Assembly: GCF_030542105.1 (NCBI RefSeq)
Contig: NZ_JAUOFB010000002.1
Coordinates: forward strand, 1-64,000
DNA length: 64,000 bases
Reading direction: 5' to 3'
Source of the DNA: Hymenobacter sp. BT730
GTDB taxonomy: Bacteria > Bacteroidota > Bacteroidia > Cytophagales > Hymenobacteraceae
Shown here one piece after another: positions 26,763 through 35,231 of the stretch. The position numbers and the translations under genes are program-made. The notes beneath the pieces were generated by a model, which saw only the letters and a program-made list of their open reading frames with translations, searched no databases and had not been told where the DNA came from. Numbering within the stretch: position 1 is the first letter of the stretch; every line of letters begins with the position of its first letter.

Positions 26763-27953
26763 TTAATTCCAGCCGTCGTTGGCGGGGGCAGCTTTCTTTA
26801 CCTTTTGCTTGCTCTTGCCATTCGAGGTTTTGGTTTTTTCTTTCACCTTTTCGGGAGTGGCCGCTGGGGCTGTAACCGGAAGGGTAGGTGTAGCAACCGG
26901 AACAGCAGCCTCAACAGGTGGTGGAGCCATATCGGCGGCCGGTTTAATCTGGTCGGGCGCTTCCACGGGCTTTTCTTTCAACTGCCCCAGTAGCATAGAA
27001 TTGGGTACCAGCTGGTTTTTCTTCCAGGCGGTGAGGTGCTCGTCCAGCTTTTCTTTTTCTTCCTTGCTGATGGGCTTTTTCAGCAGCTTTTCCAGGTTGG
27101 GGCGGCCGGCATCCTGCCAGGCCGTTAGCCACATAGAAGCCACGGTAGCGGGAGCCAGCTGCAGACGAAACATGACCATGCCGCCCACCTGCTTGTGGTA
27201 GGCATCCGCAAAAGCATCGGAATAGGCCCGGCGGGTTTTGCCAAACCGGTGGGAGAAAGTGTATTTCTGCTCCGGCGTAAAGTTCCGGCCTACTTTCTCT
27301 TCCAGATCAAACGTAGCCCCCAGGAAACCATAGGATTGCTGCAATACCTCCCAGATGGCCTGTTGCGGGTCTTTCAGGTACTTGGCGTCTTTCCCCATCA
27401 GCTTGTACTCGCCAATATGGCGCTCCGGCAATTTGCTTTCCCACAAGGCGTGCAGGCCCTGCTGGTTAGAAAGCTGCCCATCGTAGTTTTCGGTGGTGTG
27501 CAGCGGTACGTAGGCGTCGGCCACGTAGTGTCCCAAATCAGCGGACAGATTCAGAATAGCGGTAGTATCGCCGGTACGGAAGGCTTGCGTTAGCTTGTTC
27601 TGCACTTCCAGCACTACCCACGGCACCGTACCATATTTGCGCAGCGTATCGGCAGAATACTTGGCTACGGCCTTGTCCCAGGCTTTGGGCACGGTGTTAA
27701 AAGGGTCGTCGCCGAAATGGTCCATGTCGATGAAGTGCCGGCTGGCCTCCAGCGTATCAATCTCGCGGCGCTGGTCGGGGGCAGTGGAAAGCTGCACCAA
27801 GCGGTTGAGGTTGCGGAAGTAGAAGCCCTGCATTCCGCTGGGCAGCGAGTATACGGCAATCTGCGTAATGACTTTGTGGCCAAAATAGCCCCAGCCCGGC
27901 GAAAACATAGGGCAGAGCAGGACCAGTAAGAGCGTAGTAAGTAGTTTCTTCAT
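26763..27953 (-). CDS. S1/P1 nuclease / zinc phospholipase C-like exported enzyme
   Basis: 396 residues. The signal peptide ends before a Trp-led mature N-terminus (GWGYFGHKVITQIA), as in S1/P1 nucleases and PLC where that Trp chelates zinc. Further metal ligands: HFIDMDHFGDD, GHYVADAYVPLHTTENYDG and GLHALWE. The catalytic part ends near residue 290. A ~100-residue tail rich in Pro, Ala, Lys and Thr follows, low complexity and possibly surface-exposed. The family cleaves phosphodiesters of nucleic acids or lipids; the substrate is undetermined. It is only distantly similar to the PLC-like protein at 8890. Confidence 0.85.
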   Translation of the reverse strand: MKKLLTTLLLVLLCPMFSPGWGYFGHKVITQIAVYSLPSGMQGFYFRNLNRLVQLSTAPDQRREIDTLEASRHFIDMDHFGDDPFNTVPKAWDKAVAKYSADTLRKYGTVPWVVLEVQNKLTQAFRTGDTTAILNLSADLGHYVADAYVPLHTTENYDGQLSNQQGLHALWESKLPERHIGEYKLMGKDAKYLKDPQQAIWEVLQQSYGFLGATFDLEEKVGRNFTPEQKYTFSHRFGKTRRAYSDAFADAYHKQVGGMVMFRLQLAPATVASMWLTAWQDAGRPNLEKLLKKPISKEEKEKLDEHLTAWKKNQLVPNSMLLGQLKEKPVEAPDQIKPAADMAPPPVEAAVPVATPTLPVTAPAATPEKVKEKTKTSNGKSKQKVKKAAPANDGWN

Positions 27954-28081
27954 AAGCGCAGTGAGCGGCCAATGAGCTGACCAGACAATCCCAAAGTTCG
28001 GTATTTTTCCACGACGACCAAAGGAATGACAGCCAGATAAGGCCGCTGGTTCTCTACCTTGTAACCGTTATTTCTGCCCCT

Positions 28082-29119
28082 GTGACCAGCATCTCCAAAA
28101 AGAAGATTCCCTACGCCATCAGCACGCCGTTGCGGAGCTATCTGCGCGAGTACGACCGGGAAGCGCATCTGCCCATTACCTATCTGGACCTGCTGCGCAT
28201 CAGTGGGGCCTACCCGCTTTTAGACCGCAAAGGGCGCGATACACTCTGGGAAACGGTATTTTATGAGCCTCAAACCTTGCAGGAGCTTTCCCGCGGCCTC
28301 ACAGAAGTATATGCGCTGCTAAAAACCGGCGGCGACCTGTCTTTCACCGAGCACCTGCTGGCCGACCGCATCGACTATTGCCGCTTTGGCAACAGCCAGC
28401 CCTTCCGGGTACGCATCGTGAATCAGTTCAATGATAATTATGATTATTTCTACGTGAAGCGGGCCGATGCTTCACGGGTATATGGCCTGGAGCTGGAGCA
28501 CGTGCTGGCCCCCAACAGTATTAACTACCTGGTGTGCGGCGACACCTTAATTGAGGAACACATTGCTGGCATTCCCGGCGACGACTTCATCCGGGACCGG
28601 CTGCAGCGTCCTCACCTCAACCAGGTACGCATTGCCAAAGAGTTTGTGAAGTTTAATGAGCGGTGCTTTGCCCGTCTGCTGGGCGATATGCGTGCCTACA
28701 ATTACGTGGTAGATGTAACGGCCGATTTTGAGGACGAGCAGTACCGGGTACGCGCCATTGACTTTGACCAGCAGAGCTACGAGGGCAAGAAAACCATGTA
28801 CCTGCCCCAGTATTTCAAGGATAACCGCGCCATTGTGCAGCTTTGTACCCGCCTGCTGGCCCCGGAAACCATACGGCAGTACCAGACGGAGGAGCGCACA
28901 CTCATGCTGCGTCGCGCCCGGGCCGAGCGCTACCGCCTTAAAAACCTCATTGACTGCATGCGGCAGGACGAACTGGCCCCCCGTGGTAAAGTAGAGCAGC
29001 TGAAATTAGAGCTCAATCAATATCACCACAGCACCCGGTTCAGCCGCTGCGACTCCATGGGTGATGTGGTGCACCTGCATCTGAAACTGATGCTGGGCCG
29101 GGCCCGGATGGCTAAGTAG
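28082..29119 (+). CDS. Unrecognised cytoplasmic protein, possibly kinase-like fold
   Basis: 345 residues from a GTG start. No leader or membrane helix. The middle holds an EEHIAGIPGDDF stretch, a helix EFVKFNERCFARLLGDMRAYNYVVD, and then RVRAIDFDQQSYEG. This spacing resembles the end of the N-lobe, catalytic loop and metal-binding DFD of aminoglycoside phosphotransferase/protein-kinase-like folds, but a clear HxD is missing (DMRAYN stands where HGDxxxxN would be). The C-terminal ~90 residues are basic and helical. I recall similar Bacteroidota proteins as uncharacterised. Divergent from 27953; convergent with 29146. Confidence 0.65.
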   Translation: MTSISKKKIPYAISTPLRSYLREYDREAHLPITYLDLLRISGAYPLLDRKGRDTLWETVFYEPQTLQELSRGLTEVYALLKTGGDLSFTEHLLADRIDYCRFGNSQPFRVRIVNQFNDNYDYFYVKRADASRVYGLELEHVLAPNSINYLVCGDTLIEEHIAGIPGDDFIRDRLQRPHLNQVRIAKEFVKFNERCFARLLGDMRAYNYVVDVTADFEDEQYRVRAIDFDQQSYEGKKTMYLPQYFKDNRAIVQLCTRLLAPETIRQYQTEERTLMLRRARAERYRLKNLIDCMRQDELAPRGKVEQLKLELNQYHHSTRFSRCDSMGDVVHLHLKLMLGRARMAK

Positions 29120-29145
29120 AATTATTTTATCTGTCGATGTTGCTT

Positions 29146-29565
29146 TTATTTATAAATCACTTGCCAATTAATTCTTTCTAAGTCTTGAACTGATAGTTTA
29201 TATTTCTTTGAATATAATTGCTTTTTATACAAGGACTCCCAAGTGTTATGTGCGAGTTGAGCTTGAGTAAATATAAAAATCGTTAAAAGGCTGTCTTTAC
29301 ATTCATGATTAATATAATCGGGCCAGCCATCTGGGCCAGCCCGATAGTCAGAACTGCTGGAATCTGGTAAGAGGCTATTTTGAACTTTCCACAATGGATC
29401 ATCTTCAGTAGTATAACCGCGGGGCCAGTCATCCATTTTAAAAGAGTCATCCTTCGAAAGGACAAAATAGATAGGCTTATTTGATTTATTAACGATTTTA
29501 AATCGTACATCATTTGGGTCGCAACCCGTGAGTAATAGCAAGCATAGTATAAAAGGATATTTCAC
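29146..29565 (-). CDS. AT-rich small lipoprotein of unknown function
   Basis: 139 residues from the GTG at 29565, which opens a short lipoprotein leader (KYPFILCLLLLTGC); upstream ATG codons would overlap the previous gene and precede the leader by 29 residues. The body is polar and Tyr/Trp-rich with no recognised motif. Base composition differs from its surroundings (a hand-counted 60-base line at 29221 is 33% GC), suggesting recent acquisition or weak constraint. It follows the barrel protein gene by 46 bases on the same strand. Confidence 0.6.
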   Translation of the reverse strand: MKYPFILCLLLLTGCDPNDVRFKIVNKSNKPIYFVLSKDDSFKMDDWPRGYTTEDDPLWKVQNSLLPDSSSSDYRAGPDGWPDYINHECKDSLLTIFIFTQAQLAHNTWESLYKKQLYSKKYKLSVQDLERINWQVIYK

Positions 29566-29611
29566 CTTATATATTAATTTAATTAGGGTTGTGTATTTAT
29601 AGTTAATATTA

Positions 29612-30259
29612 CTAATGGCCCAGGTTAATGGCCAGTCCCAGTGAAATTTCAACCCCGCCCGGGCTGATGGTCTGCACCAGATTGCGCAGCTCCATCGACG
29701 GGTTATAGCCGTTCTGATACGTCACCGGGTCGCCGGTGACGCGCACGCCGTAGCCCAATGTGCCCAGCAAGCCCAGACGGCCGGGCTGCCAGCGCAAGCC
29801 GCCGCGCAGGTGCAGCACCCCGCTGGGCGCCATGCTATATACGGCCGTTTCCTGATCAAGCGTGACCTCTACATTATCCAGCCGACCGGAGCGCACCAGA
29901 TTTACGCCGAGATACGGCGACACCTGGCTTTGCGGCCGCAGGTAATACCGGGCACCTACGCCTATTTTACCACCCACACCCAGGCCCAGGCCTGCATTTA
30001 TATCCAAATTGGGCAACACGTGGTGCCCGTAGGAAAATCCTAAGCCACCATAAGGAGCACCCCAGCCCACTTCCATACTCAGCAAAGAACCCGTGTAGTG
30101 GGAAGGCTGCTGAGAGAGCAGCGGGGCGGCCGGGGTAGAAACCGCCGGCGTTGTAGGCTGGGCCGGGGCAGTAGGCTGAGCGTTTAGCTCCGTCTGTGCA
30201 TCGGCATTGCTGAGAGCAGTGAAGGTGAGGCCAGCGGCCAGTAGTATAGCTAATTTCAT
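29612..30259 (-). CDS. Outer-membrane beta-barrel protein
   Basis: 215 residues from the ATG at 30259, opening a signal peptide (MKLAILLAAGLTFTALSNADA). A Pro/Ala/Thr-rich linker (about 25-55) precedes a barrel with alternating Gly and aromatic strands: GSLLSMEVGWGAPYGGLG, INAGLGLGVGGKIGVGARYYL, SPYLGVNLV, LLGTLGYGVRV, and the final VEISLGLAINLGH. Small porin-like or OmpW/OmpA-barrel-like; function unknown. Confidence 0.78.
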   Translation of the reverse strand: MKLAILLAAGLTFTALSNADAQTELNAQPTAPAQPTTPAVSTPAAPLLSQQPSHYTGSLLSMEVGWGAPYGGLGFSYGHHVLPNLDINAGLGLGVGGKIGVGARYYLRPQSQVSPYLGVNLVRSGRLDNVEVTLDQETAVYSMAPSGVLHLRGGLRWQPGRLGLLGTLGYGVRVTGDPVTYQNGYNPSMELRNLVQTISPGGVEISLGLAINLGH

Positions 30260-30367
30260 AGTGCCACAAATATGGATGGTTTGCATGGAGAAATGCAGCC
30301 ATTTAGAAAAAATAGTGGCTAATCAGCAATAGAAAACCCAGCAAAAAAAGCTACTCCCGTCCCCTGG

Positions 30368-30886
30368 CTAACTGCCATTTACCCTGGAGCTTGGCGCTTC
30401 CTGCCGGCGCGTGAGCAGCTCATCCAGCTTCGTGAAGATAAACGCCGCCGCCTGGTCCCGAAACTTGTCGGTGGGGCCCTTTAACAGCTCCCGGTACTCT
30501 TGGGCATGGCCTTCCAGCAAAATAGTTACGAAAATGGTGCCGGAGGGCTTATCCGGTGTTTCGGAGGCGCCCGGACCAAACAAGCCGGTAATGGCCACGC
30601 ACACATCAGCCATGGGAAGCTGTTGATGCAGGCCTTGCGCCATTTCATTGGTGGTTTGCTGACTTTCGGCGGTATACGTGTCCAGGGTTTTCTTCTTCAC
30701 GCCCAGCAAACGCTGCTTGGCCTCGCCGTGGTAGGTGACTACTGAGCCCAGCAGGACTTCACTCACCCCCTGGGCCGGAGCCAGCAGGGCGGCTACCCAA
30801 CCACAGGTACAGCTTTCGGCCAGGGCCAGCTTAAGCTTATGCTGCAGGAATTGCTTCACCAGGTCATCAACTAACGTATCTTTCAT
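30368..30886 (-). CDS. pncC: CinA C-terminal / PncC family NMN amidohydrolase
   Basis: 172 residues from the ATG at 30886. Single-domain CinA-C protein: LALAESCTCGWVAALLA, then LLGSVVTYHGEAKQRLLGV, and GLFGPGASETPDKPSGTIFV. The family deamidates nicotinamide mononucleotide in NAD recycling. The usual SCTGG is SCTCG here and the usual TGIAGP is TGLFGP, so the active-site loop is slightly atypical; the nucleophile Ser is retained. No neighbouring NAD gene is seen. Confidence 0.87.
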   Translation of the reverse strand: MKDTLVDDLVKQFLQHKLKLALAESCTCGWVAALLAPAQGVSEVLLGSVVTYHGEAKQRLLGVKKKTLDTYTAESQQTTNEMAQGLHQQLPMADVCVAITGLFGPGASETPDKPSGTIFVTILLEGHAQEYRELLKGPTDKFRDQAAAFIFTKLDELLTRRQEAPSSRVNGS

Positions 30887-30986
30887 AAAGGGGGGTAGCA
30901 GTACTATAGTAAGTATGGCTCCCATACGCCGGATTACCCTTGGGGAGTTGCAGGAATTCGTAGACTGATCAATTTTCTAAATGTAA

Positions 30987-31019
30987 GCGCCGTGCTCCTG
31001 CTAGGCAGAAACACGGCGC
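30987..31019. terminator. Hairpin after the amidohydrolase gene
   Basis: 8-base arms GCGCCGTG / CACGGCGC with a 17-base loop, about 50 bases past the stop at 31067. No immediate T run, so termination is only probable. Confidence 0.4.
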
Positions 31020-31066
31020 AATAGCTTTTCCAGGCGGATGCCAGTAGGTTTTCTGGTCAGCTCATT

Positions 31067-32359
31067 TTACTCCTGCTTATACACCACGCCCTGCTTCATC
31101 ACAAAACGTACGTGCTGCATGACCCGGATATCCTGCTCCGGGTCACCCTCCACGGCTACCAGGTCGGCCAGCTTGCCGGTCTCCACCGTGCCTAGCTGCT
31201 CCTGCTGGCCCAGCAGTTCTGCCGCCCGCACCGTAGCCGCCTGCAACGCCTCCCGGGCAGGCATGCCGGCTTCTACCATATACTGAAACTCAAGGGCATT
31301 TACGCCGTGCCGGAACACGGATGCATCGGTGCCAAATGCAATTTTTACCCCTGCTTTGTAGGCGCGGCCAAACGTGTCCTGTAGCTTGGGGCCAATGGCC
31401 AGCGCCTTGGGCGTAACGAGAGCAGGATAGTAGTTGGGTATTTTGGCTGAGTCGGCAACCGACTTGCCGGCCGTTATAGTGGGCACGTACCAGGTGCCGT
31501 ATTTCTTCATCAGCTTAATGCCTTCATCATCCATCAAAGAGCCGTGTTCGATGCTGGTTACCCCGGCCCGAATGGCCCGCTTAATGCCTTCCGGCCCGTG
31601 GGCATGGCAGGCCACCTTTAGGCCCAGGTCGTGGGCAGTTTGTACAATGGCTCTTATTTCCTCCTCCGTCATTTGGGCGCCGCTGCCATCTTTCGCCACG
31701 CTTAGCACCCCGCCGGTAGAGGCAATTTTAATGAGGTCGGAGCCGCGCTTGTACTGTTCCCGCACGGCTTGTCGGCATTCGTCGGGGCCGTTGGCTACAC
31801 CTTCGGCGGGGCCAGGCACACCCATCAGGTCCTGGCGGTAGCCATTGGTGGGGTCCATGTGGCCACCCGTACCCGAAATGGCTTTGCCGGCAGTAAACAC
31901 CCGGGGGCCCACTACCTGCCCGCGGGCAATGGCATTGCGTAGCGCCGTATTCACACCCGTGCCGCCCAGGTCACGGACCGTAGTGAACCCAGCCAGCAAT
32001 GTTTTGCGGGCATGCTCCAGGGAGGCAAAGGCTACATCGGCGGGGTTCTGGGTAAACTCCTTCAGGAAGTTGTCCTTGCTGGTTTCACCTTCCAGATGCA
32101 CATGGCAGTCAATCAGCCCCGGTAGCACGGTTTTATTTTTTAAATCAATCACCTTATCGGTTGCCGTGCCCGTCTGGTAGCCCGGGGAAACTGCCACAAT
32201 GCGCCCCTGCTCGATAACCACCGTCATGCTGGTTTGGGGCCGGGGGCTGCGCATATCCAGCAGCCGGCCGCAATGCACGTAGGTTTTTTGGGCCTGAGCA
32301 GAGAAGCTACTCAGCAAAGTGCCGGCCATGAAAGCCAGCAACAGGAAAGGACGACGCAT
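31067..32359 (-). CDS. Exported metal-dependent amidohydrolase (imidazolonepropionase/prolidase-like)
   Basis: 430 residues from the ATG at 32359, which begins a signal peptide (RRPFLLLAFMAGTLLSSFSAQA); the frame extends 55 codons upstream through a perfect palindrome and is not used. Metal-site motifs of the amidohydrolase superfamily: LPGLIDCHVHLEG (HxH), DLIKIASTGG (bridging Lys), VACHAHG, SIEHG and FGTDASV (catalytic Asp). Similar secreted enzymes hydrolyse Xaa-Pro/Xaa-Arg dipeptides or related amides; exact substrate unknown. A 34-base palindrome lies 20 bases before the start codon. Confidence 0.9.
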   Translation of the reverse strand: MRRPFLLLAFMAGTLLSSFSAQAQKTYVHCGRLLDMRSPRPQTSMTVVIEQGRIVAVSPGYQTGTATDKVIDLKNKTVLPGLIDCHVHLEGETSKDNFLKEFTQNPADVAFASLEHARKTLLAGFTTVRDLGGTGVNTALRNAIARGQVVGPRVFTAGKAISGTGGHMDPTNGYRQDLMGVPGPAEGVANGPDECRQAVREQYKRGSDLIKIASTGGVLSVAKDGSGAQMTEEEIRAIVQTAHDLGLKVACHAHGPEGIKRAIRAGVTSIEHGSLMDDEGIKLMKKYGTWYVPTITAGKSVADSAKIPNYYPALVTPKALAIGPKLQDTFGRAYKAGVKIAFGTDASVFRHGVNALEFQYMVEAGMPAREALQAATVRAAELLGQQEQLGTVETGKLADLVAVEGDPEQDIRVMQHVRFVMKQGVVYKQE

Positions 32360-32378
32360 AGGTAACGAAAGAGGAGAG

Positions 32379-32412
32379 CCGGAAATAATGCTGCATGCAG
32401 CATTATTTCCGG
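32379..32412. promoter_or_regulatory. Perfect 34-base palindrome between divergent genes
   Basis: Two 17-base arms meet without a spacer at 32395/32396; the core reads CTGCATGCAG. It lies 20 bases upstream of the amidohydrolase ATG and 65 bases before the acyl-CoA-binding protein gene. It could be an operator for a dimeric or tetrameric regulator, a 5'-leader hairpin, or a terminator-like barrier. No regulator gene is adjacent. Confidence 0.6.
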
Positions 32413-32476
32413 TAGGATAAGTAACTTGCCAGCCACGAGTATAGCGTATTTTCCCTCTTAATAGCCCCGTTTTTTC

Positions 32477-32737
32477 ATGGCAACTCAGGAAGAATTTGAA
32501 GCTGCTGCCCAGCGTGCCCAGCAATTACCCAGCAAACCCTCCAACATGGTGCTGCTCCAGCTGTATGCCCTCTACAAGCAAGCCACCGAAGGCGACATCC
32601 AGGGCGACCGGCCCGGTGGCTTCGATTTTAAAGCCATTGCTAAGTACGATGCCTGGGCCAACCTCAACGGCAAAAACCAGGACGAGGCTCGCCAGGAGTA
32701 TGTAGCGCTGGTAGATTCCCTGTTTCAGGGCGCGTAG
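32477..32737 (+). CDS. Acyl-CoA-binding protein
   Basis: 86 residues, the normal size for the ACBP four-helix bundle. Characteristic LQLYALYKQATEGD and KYDAWANLNGKNQDEA stretches hold the Tyr and Lys residues that bind the CoA headgroup. It buffers and carries long-chain acyl-CoA in the cytoplasm. Monocistronic, with a strong terminator. Confidence 0.95.
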   Translation: MATQEEFEAAAQRAQQLPSKPSNMVLLQLYALYKQATEGDIQGDRPGGFDFKAIAKYDAWANLNGKNQDEARQEYVALVDSLFQGA

Positions 32738-32758
32738 CTTTCAGGAATAAAACCCAGC

Positions 32759-32796
32759 AAAAAAGCCCCGGCGTAGATACGCCGGGGCTTTTTTAT
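32759..32796. terminator. Strong bidirectional terminator
   Basis: Stem AAGCCCCGGCGTA with its exact complement around a 2-base loop, flanked by A and T runs on both sides, between convergent genes ending at 32737 and 32813. Confidence 0.93.
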
Positions 32797-32812
32797 GACT
32801 GGCAAGGACGCA

Positions 32813-33037
32813 CTATACGGCCTTGGGTGCTGGCAAATCAAAGGCTACGGCATTGTGCTCGAAGTGGCCTTTATGGGAACCGTCGCAGAAGGGTTTGTTT
32901 TGTGACAACCCGCAGCGGCAGATGCTGACCCGCTCTCGGCCCGCCAGGCCATAGGTATTACCCTGCGCATCTACAATTTCAAATTCGCCCTCTACGCGGA
33001 GGGAGCCGTTGCTGAGTACTGTGATTTTAGTGGCCAT
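32813..33037 (-). CDS. CDGSH iron-sulfur domain protein
   Basis: 74 residues. The CDGSH signature is complete: CRCGLSQNKPFCDGSHKGHF gives three Cys and one His to bind a [2Fe-2S] cluster. The preceding beta strands (LRVEGEFEIVDAQGN, ERVSICRCG) are typical of the short prokaryotic type. Proposed roles are redox or Fe-S transfer; not determinable here. Single gene. Confidence 0.95.
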   Translation of the reverse strand: MATKITVLSNGSLRVEGEFEIVDAQGNTYGLAGRERVSICRCGLSQNKPFCDGSHKGHFEHNAVAFDLPAPKAV

Positions 33038-33174
33038 AGGGTCTTGGTTTTAAACTTGATTGAGAAGGAAGAAAGGCATTGCGCCGGGCAGTGAAGTGGC
33101 GGAATAGCAGTTGAAAAACAATGAAAAAAGCTGCCGGGTACAGCCTGTTCCTGCTAAATAGCCACCGGCACTCT

Positions 33175-33693
33175 TTACGGCAGCTCTTTACGCATTACGT
33201 AGTCGTGCATCCAATAAGGGCCAATGGGAATATCGACCTCTTGGTGGCGCTGGAAGCCCTGGCGCTCATAAAACGCAATAGCGGGGTTGTAGCGGTTTAC
33301 ATTCAGCTCCAGCGTACGGCCCCCCAGTTGGCTGGTAGCCTGCTCTACTGCCTGAATGAGATGCTGGCCCAGACCCTGCCCCTGATGGGACGGAAGCAGG
33401 TAAATCTTGTGCAGTTTGTATAACGCCTCGCCGGCTGGCTGACGGGAAAAAGAAGCGTAACCCGCCGGATGCTCATCTGAATACAGTAGCAAAAAGGTGT
33501 GCCCGTCCTCCGTCATCTGCCGCTGCAGGGAAACCGGGGTGTAAATCACCCGATACATGTACTCAATCTGCTCCCGGGAGATAATAAACCGGTAGGTGGG
33601 CTCCCAGGTAGCCTCTGCCAGCGCAATAATGGTAGGAATATCATCCAGTGTAGCAGGCCGGATGGTAACAGAAGCAGAGGCAGCAGACGTCAT
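33175..33693 (-). CDS. GNAT-family N-acetyltransferase
   Basis: 172 residues. GNAT order is clear: VTIRPATLDDIPTI at the N-terminus, YKLHKIYLLPSHQGQGLGQHLI with the acetyl-CoA loop, LELNVNRYNPAIAFYERQGF, and a final IGPYWMHDYVMRKEL. This variety resembles bacterial acetyltransferases for small amines or peptide N-termini; substrate unknown. Divergent from 33836. Confidence 0.87.
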   Translation of the reverse strand: MTSAASASVTIRPATLDDIPTIIALAEATWEPTYRFIISREQIEYMYRVIYTPVSLQRQMTEDGHTFLLLYSDEHPAGYASFSRQPAGEALYKLHKIYLLPSHQGQGLGQHLIQAVEQATSQLGGRTLELNVNRYNPAIAFYERQGFQRHQEVDIPIGPYWMHDYVMRKELP

Positions 33694-33835
33694 AACCGGT
33701 GCAAAAACGTCATTTTTTAAACAAAAAACGAACCTGTACCCGGTATGGCAACGTTTTTGGGCAGGAAATTGCCGGGCTGCCTATACCTCATCAATGAGGC
33801 TTTCCGTTCTACTTACCTGTACACTTTTCCACCGC

Positions 33836-34495
33836 ATGAAACGACTTTCCTTTGCTTTTGCACTGCTGGCCGCCGGCCTTTCCCTATCACCCTTGGCTGC
33901 CTCGGCCCAGCAAACCGGCGCTACGCGCGCTATCCAGCCAACGGCTTCTGCCGCTGAGCGCGACCTACGCTCCTTTGTGGACTGGGTAAGCGAAAAGATG
34001 GACAAGGCCGAAACAGGTGCCCGCCGCGAGTGGCCCCGCATGATGGCTGATTTCGACCGGCAAAGCCAGCGCCTGGATAAGGTAACTGATAGTTTATCGG
34101 TGCAGTCGCGCCGGGAGTACAGCGCCCAAAAGGCCCGCTATCAGGCTTGGTCCAAAGAACAGCAGCGTCTGGAAGCCCAGGCCCGCCAGCCCGAGACGGC
34201 CCAGCAAACGCAAAACCGGCTGCTGAACGAGCAGGTAAACATCAGCCGCGCCCGCGCTACAGATCTGCCCACTTTGTATGAACACCTACTGGCTTATACG
34301 CGGGAGCATCGTCGCCAATGGACACCCCAAGACTGGGCCTCGGCCAGCGAAGTTTTAACCCGATTGAACACGCGCTATGAGCAGGTGCGCCAGCAGCTCT
34401 CCCTGGAAGAGCGGCTTCAGGTACGCTCCCTGCAAGGTGAGTTCCGCACGCTGGAAACCGCCCGGGCTACCAAAGAATATTTAGGCGACAAATAA
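33836..34495 (+). CDS. Exported helical protein of unknown function
   Basis: 219 residues from the ATG at 33836, opening a signal peptide (SFAFALLAAGLSLSPLAASAQ); the frame extends 80 codons upstream over the GNAT promoter region and is not used. The rest is charged, Gln/Arg-rich and predicted almost wholly helical with coiled-coil potential (FVDWVSEKMDKAETGARREW, YQAWSKEQQRLEAQARQ). No catalytic motif. Likely periplasmic. Ends 16 bases from the convergent gene at 34512. Confidence 0.75.
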   Translation: MKRLSFAFALLAAGLSLSPLAASAQQTGATRAIQPTASAAERDLRSFVDWVSEKMDKAETGARREWPRMMADFDRQSQRLDKVTDSLSVQSRREYSAQKARYQAWSKEQQRLEAQARQPETAQQTQNRLLNEQVNISRARATDLPTLYEHLLAYTREHRRQWTPQDWASASEVLTRLNTRYEQVRQQLSLEERLQVRSLQGEFRTLETARATKEYLGDK

Positions 34496-34511
34496 GGAGG
34501 GTGCCGTATAG

Positions 34512-34955
34512 TCAGGCCGCTTTATGCTGCTGCTGCAGCCACTGCATAGCTGAAGGCATGTCGTAGAAAAGTTGGATAGGCAGGTACTTTCCAATCTTTT
34601 CTACGAACTCGGCAGACACGATATGGCTCTGTACATCAGGCGAGAAAATATAGGCAAAGGCGCGTAGTCCCTCCTGCATAGCGTCCGGCAGCCACTCATA
34701 TTCCAACCAAGGCAAGGCCTCTGACCAGTCGCCGGTCGCTTTGGTTTTATCGTTAAGCACCAAAGGAATATGAAACTCTTCGAGGATTTTCAAACCTTCC
34801 TTTGCTACCTGAATCACTTCCTTTCCGGTCAGGTTGCCATTCCAGATGATATACAAAAGCTGCTCGCTGGGGTAGTGCCGAAAGGTGGCAATGGCCACGC
34901 CATGCTTATCCGAGACAGTTCCTAAATCGGCGTAGGTAGTGGAGAAAAATGGCAT
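34512..34955 (-). CDS. STAS/SpoIIAA-like protein
   Basis: 147 residues, no leader. Alternating beta and helix: YPSEQLLYIIWNGNLTG, EEFHIPLVLNDKTKATG, ALPWLEYEWLP, AFAYIFSP, KYLPIQLFYD, SAMQWLQQ. Same general fold and size as the protein at 11293; both lack a conserved phosphorylatable Ser in an obvious place. Probably a protein-protein interaction module; partner unknown. Confidence 0.6.
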   Translation of the reverse strand: MPFFSTTYADLGTVSDKHGVAIATFRHYPSEQLLYIIWNGNLTGKEVIQVAKEGLKILEEFHIPLVLNDKTKATGDWSEALPWLEYEWLPDAMQEGLRAFAYIFSPDVQSHIVSAEFVEKIGKYLPIQLFYDMPSAMQWLQQQHKAA

Positions 34956-35194
34956 GGGCGAGAAGCAAAAGTCAACAACACAGCAGGAGCAGCACCGTCA
35001 GAGTCAGGAAGGGAAAGGCATCTACAGCCGTGCCTGATACTGGCTGCCGGCCTCTTCGGGTTAATCCTGAATGAGCAAGAAGCGAAAAGATACCTTTTTT
35101 TAAGGATTTAGTTCTGTAAAAAGACAAGGTTGCTTAGTCGCAATTTGTGCAGTTAAGCTGGGCAGTGCATGATGCGGAGGCCGAGGGTTTCCAC

Positions 35195-35202
35195 TACTTT
35201 TG
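35195..35202 (+). promoter_or_regulatory. Candidate -7 element of the deoxynucleoside kinase gene
   Basis: TACTTTTG matches TAnnTTTG and lies 30 bases before the ATG at 35232. No TTG at the proper distance upstream, so support is partial. Confidence 0.4.
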
Positions 35203-35231
35203 TAGCTCACTTATCGTCCCTCATTTCGCTC

